Positions 45,366 to 53,803 of a stretch of DNA of 64,000 nt are shown here, piece by piece. This DNA is from Arthrobacter oryzae (GTDB lineage: Bacteria > Actinomycetota > Actinomycetes > Actinomycetales > Micrococcaceae), in contig NZ_CP132204.1 of NCBI RefSeq assembly GCF_030718995.1, positions 3,224,001-3,288,000 on the forward strand, read 5' to 3'. Each line of letters starts with the position of its first letter. Position 1 is the stretch's first letter. The notes beneath the pieces were generated by a model, which was not told the DNA's origin, made no database searches, and worked only from the letters and a program-made list of their open reading frames with translations. The position numbers were made by a program, and so were the translations under genes.

Positions 45366-46349
45366 ATGGTCCACATCTGGAACGATCCGTCCGAGGTCCC
45401 AGCGGACTTCGGCCCTACCGTCGTCACGTTCGGCAATTTCGACGGCGTGCATCGGGGGCATCAGCAGGTGCTCTCACAGCTCATCCGCACCGCCCGACTG
45501 AACCGTGCCCGCGCCGTCGCGATCACCTTTGACCCCCACCCCGCCCAGGTGCACCGGCCCGAATCCGCGCCCGAACTCATCATGGGCCTCGAAGACAAGC
45601 TCGTCGCCCTGGGTGAGCTGGGCCTGGATGCCGTCCTGGTGATGAAGTACTCCCTGGAACTGGCAAGCCTCACGCCGGAAGAGTTCGTTGCCAGCGTCCT
45701 CGTCGACAGCCTCAAAGTCAGCCACGTGGTGATCGGCCACGACGCCCGCTTCGGCCGCGGCAACTCCGGTGACTTGTCCACCATGCAGGAACTGGGCGAG
45801 AAGTTCGGGTTCACCGTCCAGGTCATCAGTGAGTTCGGTTCTGAAGGTTTTCCCATTCACGACGACGGCGGCACGGACCGCCGTTGTTCGTCCACCTGGG
45901 TTCGTGAGGCCTTGCGGGACGGCGACGTCTCCACGGCAGCAGCCGTCCTGGGCCGTCCCCACCGGATGCGCGGCGCGGTGGTCCACGGCGCTGCCCGCGG
46001 CCGTGCGCTCGGTTTCCCCACCGCCAATCTGGCGTCGGACGCCAGCGGCTACATTCCGGCCGACGGCATCTACGCCGGCTGGCTCGTTGACCAGGCCGGC
46101 ACCAGATGGCCGGCGGCCATCTCCGTGGGTTCCAATCCCACGTTTGACGGCGTCAGCAGGCAGGTTGAAGCACACGTCATCGACCGGCCGGAAGAGCCCG
46201 TTGAAAACTTCGATCTGTACGACCAGACAGTAGTTGTGGAGTTCGTGGCGCGCCTGCGGGGCATGGTGGCGTACCGTGGGCCGGAGGCGCTCGTCGATCA
46301 GATGCGCCTGGACGTCGTCCAGGCCCACGACATCCTGTTCCGGCGCTGA
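45366..46349 (+). CDS. ribF: Bifunctional riboflavin kinase/FAD synthetase
   Basis: A 327-residue enzyme. The N-terminal nucleotidyltransferase has FGNFDGVHRGHQQVL and the FAD-synthetase HxGH-like motif, then VIGHDARFGRGNSGD; STWVREALRDGDV marks the end. The C-terminal flavokinase domain shows GRALGFPTANL and NFDLYDQTVVVEFVARLRG. It makes FMN and FAD from riboflavin. ATG at 45366 (MVHIW) follows AAAGGCGAGG. In many bacteria it lies directly after truB; here 4.7 kb separates them. Confidence 0.96.
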   Translation: MVHIWNDPSEVPADFGPTVVTFGNFDGVHRGHQQVLSQLIRTARLNRARAVAITFDPHPAQVHRPESAPELIMGLEDKLVALGELGLDAVLVMKYSLELASLTPEEFVASVLVDSLKVSHVVIGHDARFGRGNSGDLSTMQELGEKFGFTVQVISEFGSEGFPIHDDGGTDRRCSSTWVREALRDGDVSTAAAVLGRPHRMRGAVVHGAARGRALGFPTANLASDASGYIPADGIYAGWLVDQAGTRWPAAISVGSNPTFDGVSRQVEAHVIDRPEEPVENFDLYDQTVVVEFVARLRGMVAYRGPEALVDQMRLDVVQAHDILFRR

Positions 46350-46378
46350 CCCCAGTCACTGGCAAGGAAGGCACCGCT

Positions 46379-47233
46379 GTGTCCGTAGAGAAAAACACAA
46401 GGAAACTGGAAAAGGACATTGTCCGGGATTTCAGTTCACGGATGAGCTATGCGTCGTACCTGCAACTGCCCACGCTGCTCAGCGCGCAGCAACCGGTCAG
46501 CGATCCTGAACACCACGACGAACTGCTCTTCATCATCCAGCACCAGACCACTGAGCTGTGGCTGAAGCTGGTCCTTCACGAGCTGCGCAGTGCCGCGGCC
46601 TGGCTCCGCAGCGACGACCTTGGCTCCGCGCTGAAAGCGATTGCGCGGGTCAAACACATCCAGAAGACCTTGACCGAGCAGTGGTCCGTGCTGGCCACGC
46701 TGACACCCACCGAGTATTCACAGTTCCGCGGCTTCCTGGGCAACTCGTCGGGGTTCCAGTCCAGCCAGTACCGTGCCGTGGAGTTCGTCCTCGGCAACAA
46801 AAACCGCAAGATGCTGCCGGTATTCGAGTCAGACCCGGAAGCGTATGAGCAACTGAGCCGCGTACTGGAAGCGCCGAGCATCTACGACGAATTCCTGGCC
46901 TACCTCCACCGGCAGGGCTTCGATATCCCGGCATCCCTGCTGGAACGCGACGTCACCAAGGCTCACCAGTTCTGCCCGGAACTGGTGCCGGTGTTCAAGC
47001 ACATCTACGAGAATGCGGCAAGCAACTGGGGCGCCTACGAGGCCTGCGAAGAACTCGTGGACCTGGAGGACAACTTCCAGCTGTGGAGGTTCCGGCACCT
47101 GCGGACGGTGCAACGGACCATCGGCATGAAGTCCGGGACCGGCGGGTCCAGCGGGGCCGCGTTCCTGCAGAAGGCCCTGGAACTGACCTTCTTCCCCGAG
47201 CTTTTCGCTGTCAGGACGGAGATCGGCCAGTGA
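46379..47233 (+). CDS. kynA: Tryptophan 2,3-dioxygenase
   Basis: A 284-residue heme enzyme that opens tryptophan to N-formylkynurenine. Diagnostic stretches are MSYASYLQLPTLLSAQ near the N-terminus with the catalytic His region, EHHDELLFIIQHQTTELW, and GFQSSQYRAVEFVLGNK. It ends in GMKSGTGGSSGAAFL, the TDO C-terminal motif. GTG start at 46379 after AAGGAAGG. Its stop overlaps kynU (GTGA). No formamidase gene (kynB) is adjacent. Confidence 0.95.
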   Translation: MSVEKNTRKLEKDIVRDFSSRMSYASYLQLPTLLSAQQPVSDPEHHDELLFIIQHQTTELWLKLVLHELRSAAAWLRSDDLGSALKAIARVKHIQKTLTEQWSVLATLTPTEYSQFRGFLGNSSGFQSSQYRAVEFVLGNKNRKMLPVFESDPEAYEQLSRVLEAPSIYDEFLAYLHRQGFDIPASLLERDVTKAHQFCPELVPVFKHIYENAASNWGAYEACEELVDLEDNFQLWRFRHLRTVQRTIGMKSGTGGSSGAAFLQKALELTFFPELFAVRTEIGQ

Positions 47234-48474
47234 GCACGGTTCACCAGACTCAAGAGGCCCTGCGGCAGCGCGCCGTCGAGCTCGACGCCGCGGACCCGCT
47301 GGCGGGCTACCGAGACCATTTCGTCGGAACGGACACCGACCTTTCCTATCTGGACGGGAACTCGCTGGGCCGCCCGCTGAAGCGGACCGCCAAGGACATC
47401 AACAGCTTTATCCAGCACAGCTGGGGCGGCCGGCTGATCCGCGGCTGGGACGAGGAATGGCTCCGGCTGCCGGAGGCCATCGGCGACCAGCTGGGCCGGG
47501 CGGTGCTGGGAGCTGCTCCCGGGCAGACCATCATCGCCGACTCCACCACCGTTGTCCTTTACAAGCTGATCCGTGCGGCCCTCGCGGCGGTCAAGGATCC
47601 GGCCAGAACCGAAATCGTCCTGGACACAGACAACTTCCCCACGGACCGCTACCTTCTGGAGGGCATCGCCCGGGAAGAAGGGCTGTCGCTGCGATGGATC
47701 GAAGCCGATCCCGCCGCCGGGGTGACCGTTGAACAGGTGCGGCGGGCTGCCGGGCCGGCCACCGCCGTCGTGGTTCTCAGCCAGATCGCCTACCGCTCCG
47801 GCTACCTCGCCGACCTGCCGGCGATCACTGCGGCAGTGCACGACGCCGGCGCACTGGTGGTGTGGGACCTCTGCCACTCCGCCGGGTCGGTGGAGATCAA
47901 CCTGGACGCCGCCAGCGTCGACTTCGCCGCAGGCTGCACTTATAAGTACCTCAACGGCGGACCGGGTTCACCGGCCTTCGCGTATGTCAATGCCCGGCAC
48001 CTGCCCGGGCTGAGCCAGCCGATCTGGGGATGGATGGGCCGCAAGGACGCTTTCGAGATGGCGGCAGGGTATGAGCCGGCCCCCGGCATCCGCAGCTTCC
48101 TCAGCGGAACGCCGGCCATCTTCGGGATGATCGCCATGCAGGGCACGTTGGACCTGATCGAAGAAGCCGGGATGGCCGCACTCCGCGAAAAATCCCGGAA
48201 GCTCACGGCTTTCGCGCTAGAACTCCACGACGCCTGGCTGGCACCGGCCGGCGTCGAACTGTCCACCCCGCGGGACCCGGAGCAGCGGGGGAGCCACATC
48301 ACCGTGGACCACCCCGGCTTCCGGGAGATGACCGCCGAGCTCTGGGCACAGGACGTCATCCCGGACTTCCGGGCGCCGCACGGGATCCGGATCGGGCTGT
48401 CGCCGCTGAGTACGTCGTTCCTGGAGGTCTACCGCGGTGTTGCCGCCATCCGGGATCTGCTGCCGCGCCCGTAG
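47230..48474 (+). CDS. kynU: Kynureninase
   Basis: A 414-residue PLP enzyme that cleaves kynurenine to anthranilate and alanine. It has YLDGNSLGRPLKRT near the start, the PLP lysine in CTYKYLNGGPGSPAF, and GWMGRKDAFEMAAGYEP. It starts at the GTGA overlap with kynA, so the two form one operon inserted between ribF and rpsO. The anthranilate may be used for tryptophan resynthesis or broken down elsewhere. Confidence 0.95.
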   Translation: MSTVHQTQEALRQRAVELDAADPLAGYRDHFVGTDTDLSYLDGNSLGRPLKRTAKDINSFIQHSWGGRLIRGWDEEWLRLPEAIGDQLGRAVLGAAPGQTIIADSTTVVLYKLIRAALAAVKDPARTEIVLDTDNFPTDRYLLEGIAREEGLSLRWIEADPAAGVTVEQVRRAAGPATAVVVLSQIAYRSGYLADLPAITAAVHDAGALVVWDLCHSAGSVEINLDAASVDFAAGCTYKYLNGGPGSPAFAYVNARHLPGLSQPIWGWMGRKDAFEMAAGYEPAPGIRSFLSGTPAIFGMIAMQGTLDLIEEAGMAALREKSRKLTAFALELHDAWLAPAGVELSTPRDPEQRGSHITVDHPGFREMTAELWAQDVIPDFRAPHGIRIGLSPLSTSFLEVYRGVAAIRDLLPRP

Positions 48475-48488
48475 GGGTACGGCGTGTT

Positions 48489-48518
48489 TCGACAAGATTG
48501 CGGCCGGGCCGGTAAACT
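48489..48518 (+). promoter_or_regulatory. Promoter upstream of rpsO
   Basis: TCGACA (48489-48494), an 18-bp spacer and TAAACT (48513-48518) resemble a housekeeping promoter. It is the best such candidate in the 185-bp gap after kynU, and implies rpsO is not simply read from kynU. Confidence 0.5.
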
Positions 48519-48571
48519 AAACGTTGGATCCGGCTGCAGTCCGTGGCGGCTGGTCCTTGTTATGTGCAGGA

Positions 48572-48591
48572 ATCCCCGAATTTGCGGGGAT
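48572..48591 (+). promoter_or_regulatory. Leader hairpin before rpsO
   Basis: ATCCCCG and CGGGGAT form a perfect 7-bp stem with a 6-nt loop in the rpsO leader, about 70 nt before the start. S15 represses its own mRNA in several phyla by binding leader structures, so this could be such an element. No T-tract follows. Confidence 0.4.
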
Positions 48592-48659
48592 GTCCGGCAC
48601 AGGCACACCCGGCAGTGAGTTACTGATTCGGGCCTCACGGCACATCTCTAGGAGTTATT

Positions 48660-48929
48660 GTGGCACTTGACGCCGCTGTAAAGCAGTCCATCATCAAGGA
48701 TTTCGCAACGTCCGAAGGCGACACCGGTTCGCCGGAGGTCCAGGTTGCAGTCCTGACTCAGCGGATCAAGGATCTCACTGAGCACATGAAGGAGCACAAG
48801 CACGACTTCCACACCCAGCGCGGTCTGCTGGCCATGGTTGGTCGTCGCAAGCGTATGCTCACCTACCTCAAGAACACTGACATTGCACGCTACCGTGCGC
48901 TCATCGAGCGCCTCGGCCTGCGCCGCTAG
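48660..48929 (+). CDS. rpsO: 30S ribosomal protein S15
   Basis: An 89-residue protein of normal length. It has the typical [40 protein letters not shown], and the end [17 protein letters not shown]. It binds 16S rRNA early in 30S assembly. GTG start at 48660 after TAGGAGT. It precedes pnp as in most bacteria, but a strong terminator lies between them. Confidence 0.98.
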   Translation: MALDAAVKQSIIKDFATSEGDTGSPEVQVAVLTQRIKDLTEHMKEHKHDFHTQRGLLAMVGRRKRMLTYLKNTDIARYRALIERLGLRR

Positions 48930-48941
48930 TCAGCTCTAAGG

Positions 48942-48972
48942 GGCGGCCCCTTCCGTGTCGGAAAGGGCCGCC
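48942..48972 (+). terminator. Terminator or processing hairpin after rpsO
   Basis: GGCGGCCCCTTCCG and CGGAAAGGGCCGCC form a 14-bp stem with one mismatch around a TGT loop, followed by TTCTTC. It should end or attenuate rpsO transcripts, or serve as a nuclease processing site as in the E. coli rpsO-pnp gap. Confidence 0.8.
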
Positions 48973-48989
48973 TTCTTCAAACAAAACTA

Positions 48990-49166
48990 AACAGGAGGAT
49001 CAACCGCATCACGCATTCGCGGTCCTCGGTAGTGATTCCCGGGAACGGCTTCGAAGAGTGAAGCCCGGCCCGTGGGTCTCGATCGATGACCGGGTGCAGT
49101 GCAGGCCAGTAGACAGATGCTGGACTGGGTTGATGCGGCTGGACTTCCGTTAACCAAGAAACGGAG
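48990..49166 (+). ncRNA. Structured leader of pnp (candidate Actino-pnp RNA)
   Basis: About 175 nt with several self-complementary stretches, for example GGCTTC-N7-GAAGCC (49047-49065) and CCGG-rich pairs after it, running up to the pnp ribosome site. An Actino-pnp motif has been described computationally in 5' leaders of actinobacterial pnp genes, and the position fits. I could not align it to the consensus here, so the name is a proposal. Confidence 0.45.
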
Positions 49167-49175
49167 GTGACTCTC

Positions 49176-51416
49176 TTGGAGGGTCCCGAAATCCAGTTCT
49201 CAGAAGCCGTCATTGACAATGGCCGCTTCGGCAAGCGTGTAATCCGCTTCGAAACCGGCCGCCTTGCCAAGCAGGCAGCCGGCGCAGCCATGGTGTACAT
49301 CGACGAAGACACCGCGCTGCTGTCCGCAACCACCGCCGGCAAGCACCCGCGTGAAGGCTTCGACTTCTTCCCGCTGACCGTTGACGTCGAAGAGCGTATG
49401 TACGCCGCCGGCCGCATCCCGGGCTCGTTCTTCCGCCGCGAAGGCCGCCCGTCCACCGAAGCCATCCTGGCGTGCCGCCTCATGGACCGCCCGCTGCGTC
49501 CGGCCTTCATCAAGGGCCTGCGCAACGAGGTCCAGATCGTCGTCACCGTGCTGGCGATCAACCCGGACGAGCTCTACGACGTCGTGGCCATCAACGCCTC
49601 CTCGATGTCCACCCAGCTCTCCGGCCTGCCCTTCTCCGGCCCGATCGGCGGCGTCCGCGTTGCCCTCGTTGCCGACGAGAACGGCTCGCAGTGGGTTGCG
49701 TTCCCGAAGCACTCCCAGCTTGAGAACTCCGTGTTCAACATGGTTGTTGCCGGCCGCATCGCCGGTGACGACGTCGCCATCATGATGGTCGAAGCCGAAG
49801 CGACGGACAACTCCTGGAACCTGATCAAGGAACAGGGCGCCACGGCTCCCACCGAAGAGGTTGTTTCCGAAGGCCTTGAGGCTGCCAAGCCGTTCATCAA
49901 GGCGCTGTGCGATGCGCAGGCCGACCTCGCCGCCCGTGCCGCAAAGCCGACCGTCGAGTTCCCGGTCTTCCTCGACTACGAGGACGACGTTTACGCCGCC
50001 GTTGAGGCTGCCGGAGCCGAGAAGCTTGCCGCTGTCTTCCAGATCGCTGACAAGCAGGAGCGCGACACCGCTTCGGACGCCCTGAAGGACGAGGTCATCT
50101 CTTCCCTGGCCGGTCAGTTCGAAGGCCGCGAGAAGGAGCTGTCCGCAGCGTTCCGCTCGGTCACCAAGCACGTTGTGCGCCAGCGTATCCTCAAGGACCA
50201 GATCCGCATCGACGGCCGTGGCCTGACGGACATCCGCCAGCTCACCGCCGAGGTTGAGGTCCTGCCCCGCGTCCACGGTTCGGCCATCTTCGAGCGCGGC
50301 GAGACCCAGATCATGGGTGTCACCACGCTGAACATGCTGAAGATGGAACAGCAGATCGACTCGCTGTCTCCCGTGACGCGCAAGCGCTACATGCACAACT
50401 ACAACTTCCCGCCGTACTCCACCGGTGAGACCGGTCGTGTGGGCTCGCCCAAGCGCCGCGAAATCGGCCACGGTGCCCTGGCAGAGCGCGCGCTCGTGCC
50501 GGTGCTGCCGTCCCGCGAGGAATTCCCGTACGCCATCCGCCAGGTGTCTGAGGCTCTCAGCTCCAACGGTTCGACGTCGATGGGTTCCGTCTGCGCCTCC
50601 ACGCTCTCCATGCTCAACGCTGGTGTGCCGCTGAAGGCAGCTGTTGCCGGTATCGCCATGGGCCTGGTTTCCGACCAGGTTGACGGTCAGACCCGCTACG
50701 CAGCGCTGACCGATATCCTCGGCGCCGAAGACGCTTTCGGCGACATGGACTTCAAGGTTGCCGGTACGTCCGAGTTCGTCACGGCCATCCAGCTGGACAC
50801 CAAGCTCGACGGCATCCCCGCGTCCGTGCTGGCAGCAGCACTGAAGCAGGCCCGCGAAGCCCGCCTGCACATCCTGGATGTCATCAACTCCGCGATCGAC
50901 ACCCCGGATGAGCTCTCGGAGTTCGCGCCGCGCGTCATCGCGGTCAAGATCCCGGTTGACAAGATCGGCGAGGTCATTGGGCCCAAGGGCAAGATGATCA
51001 ACCAGATCCAGGAAGACACCGGCGCCGACATCTCCATCGAGGACGACGGCACGGTCTACATTGGCGCCACCAACGGTCCGTCTGCCGACGCAGCACGCTC
51101 CGCCATCAACGCCATCGCCAACCCGCAGGTTCCGGAAATCGGCGAGCGCTACCTGGGTACGGTCGTCAAGACCACCACCTTCGGTGCCTTCATTTCCCTG
51201 ACCCCGGGCAAGGATGGCCTGCTGCACATCTCCGAGCTGCGCAAGATCGCCGGCGGCAAGCGCGTTGACAACGTCGAGGACGTCGTCTCCGTGGGCCAGA
51301 AGATCCAGGTCGAGATCACCAAGATCGACGACCGCGGAAAGCTGTCCCTGTCCCCGGTTATCGCCGAGGAAGAAGGCGCTGAAAGCGCTGAGTCCGTCGA
51401 GGCTGCTGCAGAGTAG
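49176..51416 (+). CDS. pnp: Polyribonucleotide nucleotidyltransferase (PNPase)
   Basis: A 746-residue phosphorolytic 3' exoribonuclease. It has two RNase PH domains ([38 protein letters not shown]), a KH domain ([19 protein letters not shown]) and an S1 domain ([20 protein letters not shown]). The start is probably TTG at 49176 ([15 protein letters not shown]), 8 nt after ACGGAGG. The in-frame GTG at 49167 begins inside that ribosome site and so is unlikely. A strong terminator follows. Confidence 0.96.
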   Translation: MEGPEIQFSEAVIDNGRFGKRVIRFETGRLAKQAAGAAMVYIDEDTALLSATTAGKHPREGFDFFPLTVDVEERMYAAGRIPGSFFRREGRPSTEAILACRLMDRPLRPAFIKGLRNEVQIVVTVLAINPDELYDVVAINASSMSTQLSGLPFSGPIGGVRVALVADENGSQWVAFPKHSQLENSVFNMVVAGRIAGDDVAIMMVEAEATDNSWNLIKEQGATAPTEEVVSEGLEAAKPFIKALCDAQADLAARAAKPTVEFPVFLDYEDDVYAAVEAAGAEKLAAVFQIADKQERDTASDALKDEVISSLAGQFEGREKELSAAFRSVTKHVVRQRILKDQIRIDGRGLTDIRQLTAEVEVLPRVHGSAIFERGETQIMGVTTLNMLKMEQQIDSLSPVTRKRYMHNYNFPPYSTGETGRVGSPKRREIGHGALAERALVPVLPSREEFPYAIRQVSEALSSNGSTSMGSVCASTLSMLNAGVPLKAAVAGIAMGLVSDQVDGQTRYAALTDILGAEDAFGDMDFKVAGTSEFVTAIQLDTKLDGIPASVLAAALKQAREARLHILDVINSAIDTPDELSEFAPRVIAVKIPVDKIGEVIGPKGKMINQIQEDTGADISIEDDGTVYIGATNGPSADAARSAINAIANPQVPEIGERYLGTVVKTTTFGAFISLTPGKDGLLHISELRKIAGGKRVDNVEDVVSVGQKIQVEITKIDDRGKLSLSPVIAEEEGAESAESVEAAAE

Positions 51417-51446
51417 TCTGCAGAGCCTGTCGTAGTACCAGCAGGA

Positions 51447-51481
51447 CGGCGGGGCCGGTGGATCATCCACCGGCCCCGCCG
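51447..51481 (+). terminator. Terminator after pnp
   Basis: CGGCGGGGCCGGTGGA and TCCACCGGCCCCGCCG form a perfect 16-bp stem around a TCA loop, followed by CATTTAAG. It is the clearest terminator in the window. Confidence 0.9.
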
Positions 51482-51583
51482 CATTTAAGCCGAGCGATTG
51501 AACGACGGTTCCCGGAGCCGCGTGGGAATGGTCCGCTGGTACGATTGCAGGCAGATTTGGCACCGTATTCGTGAAAGGCCTTG

Positions 51584-52927
51584 ATGACTGTCGTTCCCCT
51601 GCCGCTAGTGCAGAACCATCCCGGAGACACCCTGATCCACGGAGCCGACGGCGGGTCCGTTGTCCGCCGGTCCGTGCTCCCTGGCGGCGTGCGTGTACTG
51701 ACGGAGGCCATGCCGGGCCAGCGTTCCGCGACCATCGGGTTCTGGGTGGGGGTAGGGTCCCGGGACGAAGCCCACGGACAGCACGGATCCACGCATTTCC
51801 TGGAACATCTGCTGTTCAAGGGGACCAGACGGCGCACCGCGCTGGAAATTGCGTCCGCCTTCGATGAGGTTGGCGGAGAATCCAATGCGGCCACGGCCAA
51901 GGAAAGCACCTGCTACTTTGCCCGCGTCCTGGATACCGACCTCCCGATGGCCATCGATGTCATCGCGGACATGATTACCGGCGCCGTTCTGGACCCCCAG
52001 GAGATGGAGCAGGAACGGGACGTCATCCTGGAGGAAATCGCGATGGACAGCGATGATCCCACGGACGTCGCCCATGAGCACTTCGTCGCGGCGGTGCTGG
52101 GAACGCACCCGTTGGGACGCCCCATCGGCGGAACCCCCGAGGCCATCCGGGCGGTGGCCCGCGATTCCGTCTGGGACCACTACCGCCGGTACTACCGTCC
52201 GGACGAGCTGGTCATCACCGCCGCCGGCGGGCTTGACCACGACGTCGTCTGCGGACTTGTGGTGGACGCGCTCCACCAGGCGGGCTGGGCGCTGGAACCC
52301 GGTACGGCTCCCGTGGAGCGGCGTTCCACCGAGCGGGCCGACATCACCGGCACGGCCGGGCTGCACGTGGTCAAACGGCCGGTGGAGCAGGCCAACATCA
52401 TCATGGGCTGTCCCACGATCGTGGCTACGGACGGGCGCCGCTACGTCATGAGCGTGCTCAATGCCGTCCTGGGCGGCGGCATGTCCTCGCGGCTGTTCCA
52501 GGAGGTCCGGGAAAAGCGCGGCCTGGTGTACTCCACGTACTCCTTTGCTTCGTCCTATGCCGATGCAGGCTACTTCGGCATGTATGCGGGGTGCACACCG
52601 TCGAAGGTCCGCCAGGTCGTTGAGCTGCTGGGTGCAGAACTGGACAAGCTGGCTGAGCACGGCATTTCCGGCGAGGAACTCAAGAAGGCCGTGGGCCAGC
52701 TCTGCGGCGGGATTGTGCTGGCGCTCGAGGACACCGGATCGCGGATGTCGAGGCTGGGCCGGGCCGAGCTGGTCTCCGGCGAATACCAGGACATCGAGGA
52801 GACCCTCCGGCAGATCAAGAACGTCACCGTGGAGCAGGTGCGGGAGCTCGCACAGGAGCTGGCGGCAGCGCCGCGGACGGTGACGGTCGTGGGTCCTTTC
52901 GAGGAAGACGAAACGTTCGGCCTCTGA
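51584..52927 (+). CDS. M16-family zinc protease (mitochondrial processing peptidase-like)
   Basis: A 447-residue peptidase. The inverted zinc motif lies in HGSTHFLEHLLFKGT (HxxEH), with a downstream Glu in the helix after ESNAATAKEST. The second domain carries GGGMSSRLFQEVREKRGL, the R/Y pair region of pitrilysin relatives. Actinobacterial members usually follow pnp, as here. ATG at 51584; TTG at 51581 is directly before it. Confidence 0.94.
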   Translation: MTVVPLPLVQNHPGDTLIHGADGGSVVRRSVLPGGVRVLTEAMPGQRSATIGFWVGVGSRDEAHGQHGSTHFLEHLLFKGTRRRTALEIASAFDEVGGESNAATAKESTCYFARVLDTDLPMAIDVIADMITGAVLDPQEMEQERDVILEEIAMDSDDPTDVAHEHFVAAVLGTHPLGRPIGGTPEAIRAVARDSVWDHYRRYYRPDELVITAAGGLDHDVVCGLVVDALHQAGWALEPGTAPVERRSTERADITGTAGLHVVKRPVEQANIIMGCPTIVATDGRRYVMSVLNAVLGGGMSSRLFQEVREKRGLVYSTYSFASSYADAGYFGMYAGCTPSKVRQVVELLGAELDKLAEHGISGEELKKAVGQLCGGIVLALEDTGSRMSRLGRAELVSGEYQDIEETLRQIKNVTVEQVRELAQELAAAPRTVTVVGPFEEDETFGL

Positions 52928-53009
52928 GCCGGACTTTCCAACGCTGTCCAAAGCTGGACATCCCACCGTAGCGGCGTGATGATGAAGCCGGGGCCACACT
53001 GGAGGAGCA

Positions 53010-53471
53010 ATGGACCGTCTGCACCCGGGGACTGCGCAGGAAGAGCTGCATGCTTTCCTCGGGCATTGGACGGGAACCACCAGCATCGAGGCTACGCCGC
53101 GCCGGTCCGCCAGAACGGCGGCTGCTGAACTGACCTTCACCACCGCCGCCGGCGGGTATGCCGTGCTGCAAAGCTACCGTCACACCGAAAATGACGGGAT
53201 CCGTTTCGAGCGGCATGGGATGTTCACCATGGACCCTGACCACCCGGACACCGTCTGGTATCACGTGGACAGCGTGGGACTGCCGCGGGAAGCGCCCACG
53301 CGGTGCAGCTGGCACTGCGGAGTCCTAACCGTGGAACGGCGCAACGGCCGGGATACGTCCCGGCACACCTTCCGGGTAGACGACGGCGTGCTGACGCACA
53401 CCTCCGAGGTCCGCCTTGCCGGCGCCACCGCTTTCGCTCCGTTCATGACCTCCGTCTGCCGCCGCACCTGA
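53010..53471 (+). CDS. DUF1579-like small protein
   Basis: A 153-residue protein, probably a lipocalin-like beta-barrel. It has LHAFLGHWTGTTSIEA near the start and GGYAVLQSYRHTENDG, then FTMDPDHPDTVWYHVDS and VDDGVLTHTSEVRL, as in DUF1579-type proteins. The function is unknown. ATG start after GGAGGAGCA, 82 bp after the M16 protease gene. Confidence 0.7.
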   Translation: MDRLHPGTAQEELHAFLGHWTGTTSIEATPRRSARTAAAELTFTTAAGGYAVLQSYRHTENDGIRFERHGMFTMDPDHPDTVWYHVDSVGLPREAPTRCSWHCGVLTVERRNGRDTSRHTFRVDDGVLTHTSEVRLAGATAFAPFMTSVCRRT

Positions 53472-53529
53472 GAGCGCGCGAACGGACACCTGAGGCCCCG
53501 CCGGGCGGCACTCGGAACCCCGGGACTGC

Positions 53530-53796
53530 CTAGCCGCCGGCAAACGGCGGAAGCACGTCGACGACGTCGTCCGGCTTCAGCGCCGCTGCACGGTTCCGCA
53601 CCGCCACTTCGTTGAGCAGGAAGCTGCTCCGGGACAGCAGGCGTGCCAGCGGCGGAGTTCCGGCCGGGGGCTCCGGGCGCTCGACGGCGAGGATCGCCTC
53701 CAGGAGCGAGTCGACAGTGGCGCCGGCGGGGAGCTCATAGCGCTCCTCGTCGACGCCGGCGGCAGCGCGCGCGGCAGCGAAATATCGTACGTTCAC
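53530..53796 (-). CDS. moaD: MoaD, molybdopterin synthase sulfur carrier
   Basis: An 88-residue ubiquitin-fold protein ending in DVLPPFAGG, whose C-terminal Gly-Gly is thiocarboxylated and donates sulfur to MoaE. It begins NVRYFAAARAAAGVDEERY. It lies 7 bp after moaA on the same strand, so the two share an operon, while moaE is at the end of the opposite-strand cluster. Confidence 0.93.
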   Translation of the reverse strand: MNVRYFAAARAAAGVDEERYELPAGATVDSLLEAILAVERPEPPAGTPPLARLLSRSSFLLNEVAVRNRAAALKPDDVVDVLPPFAGG

Positions 53797-53803
53797 AGGT
53801 GGT

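Noticed and set aside
49200-51563. A 787-codon minus-strand frame across pnp
   Set aside because: Antisense of PNPase. It is rich in Gly, Asp, Val and Arg with no recognisable motif, a shadow of codon bias.
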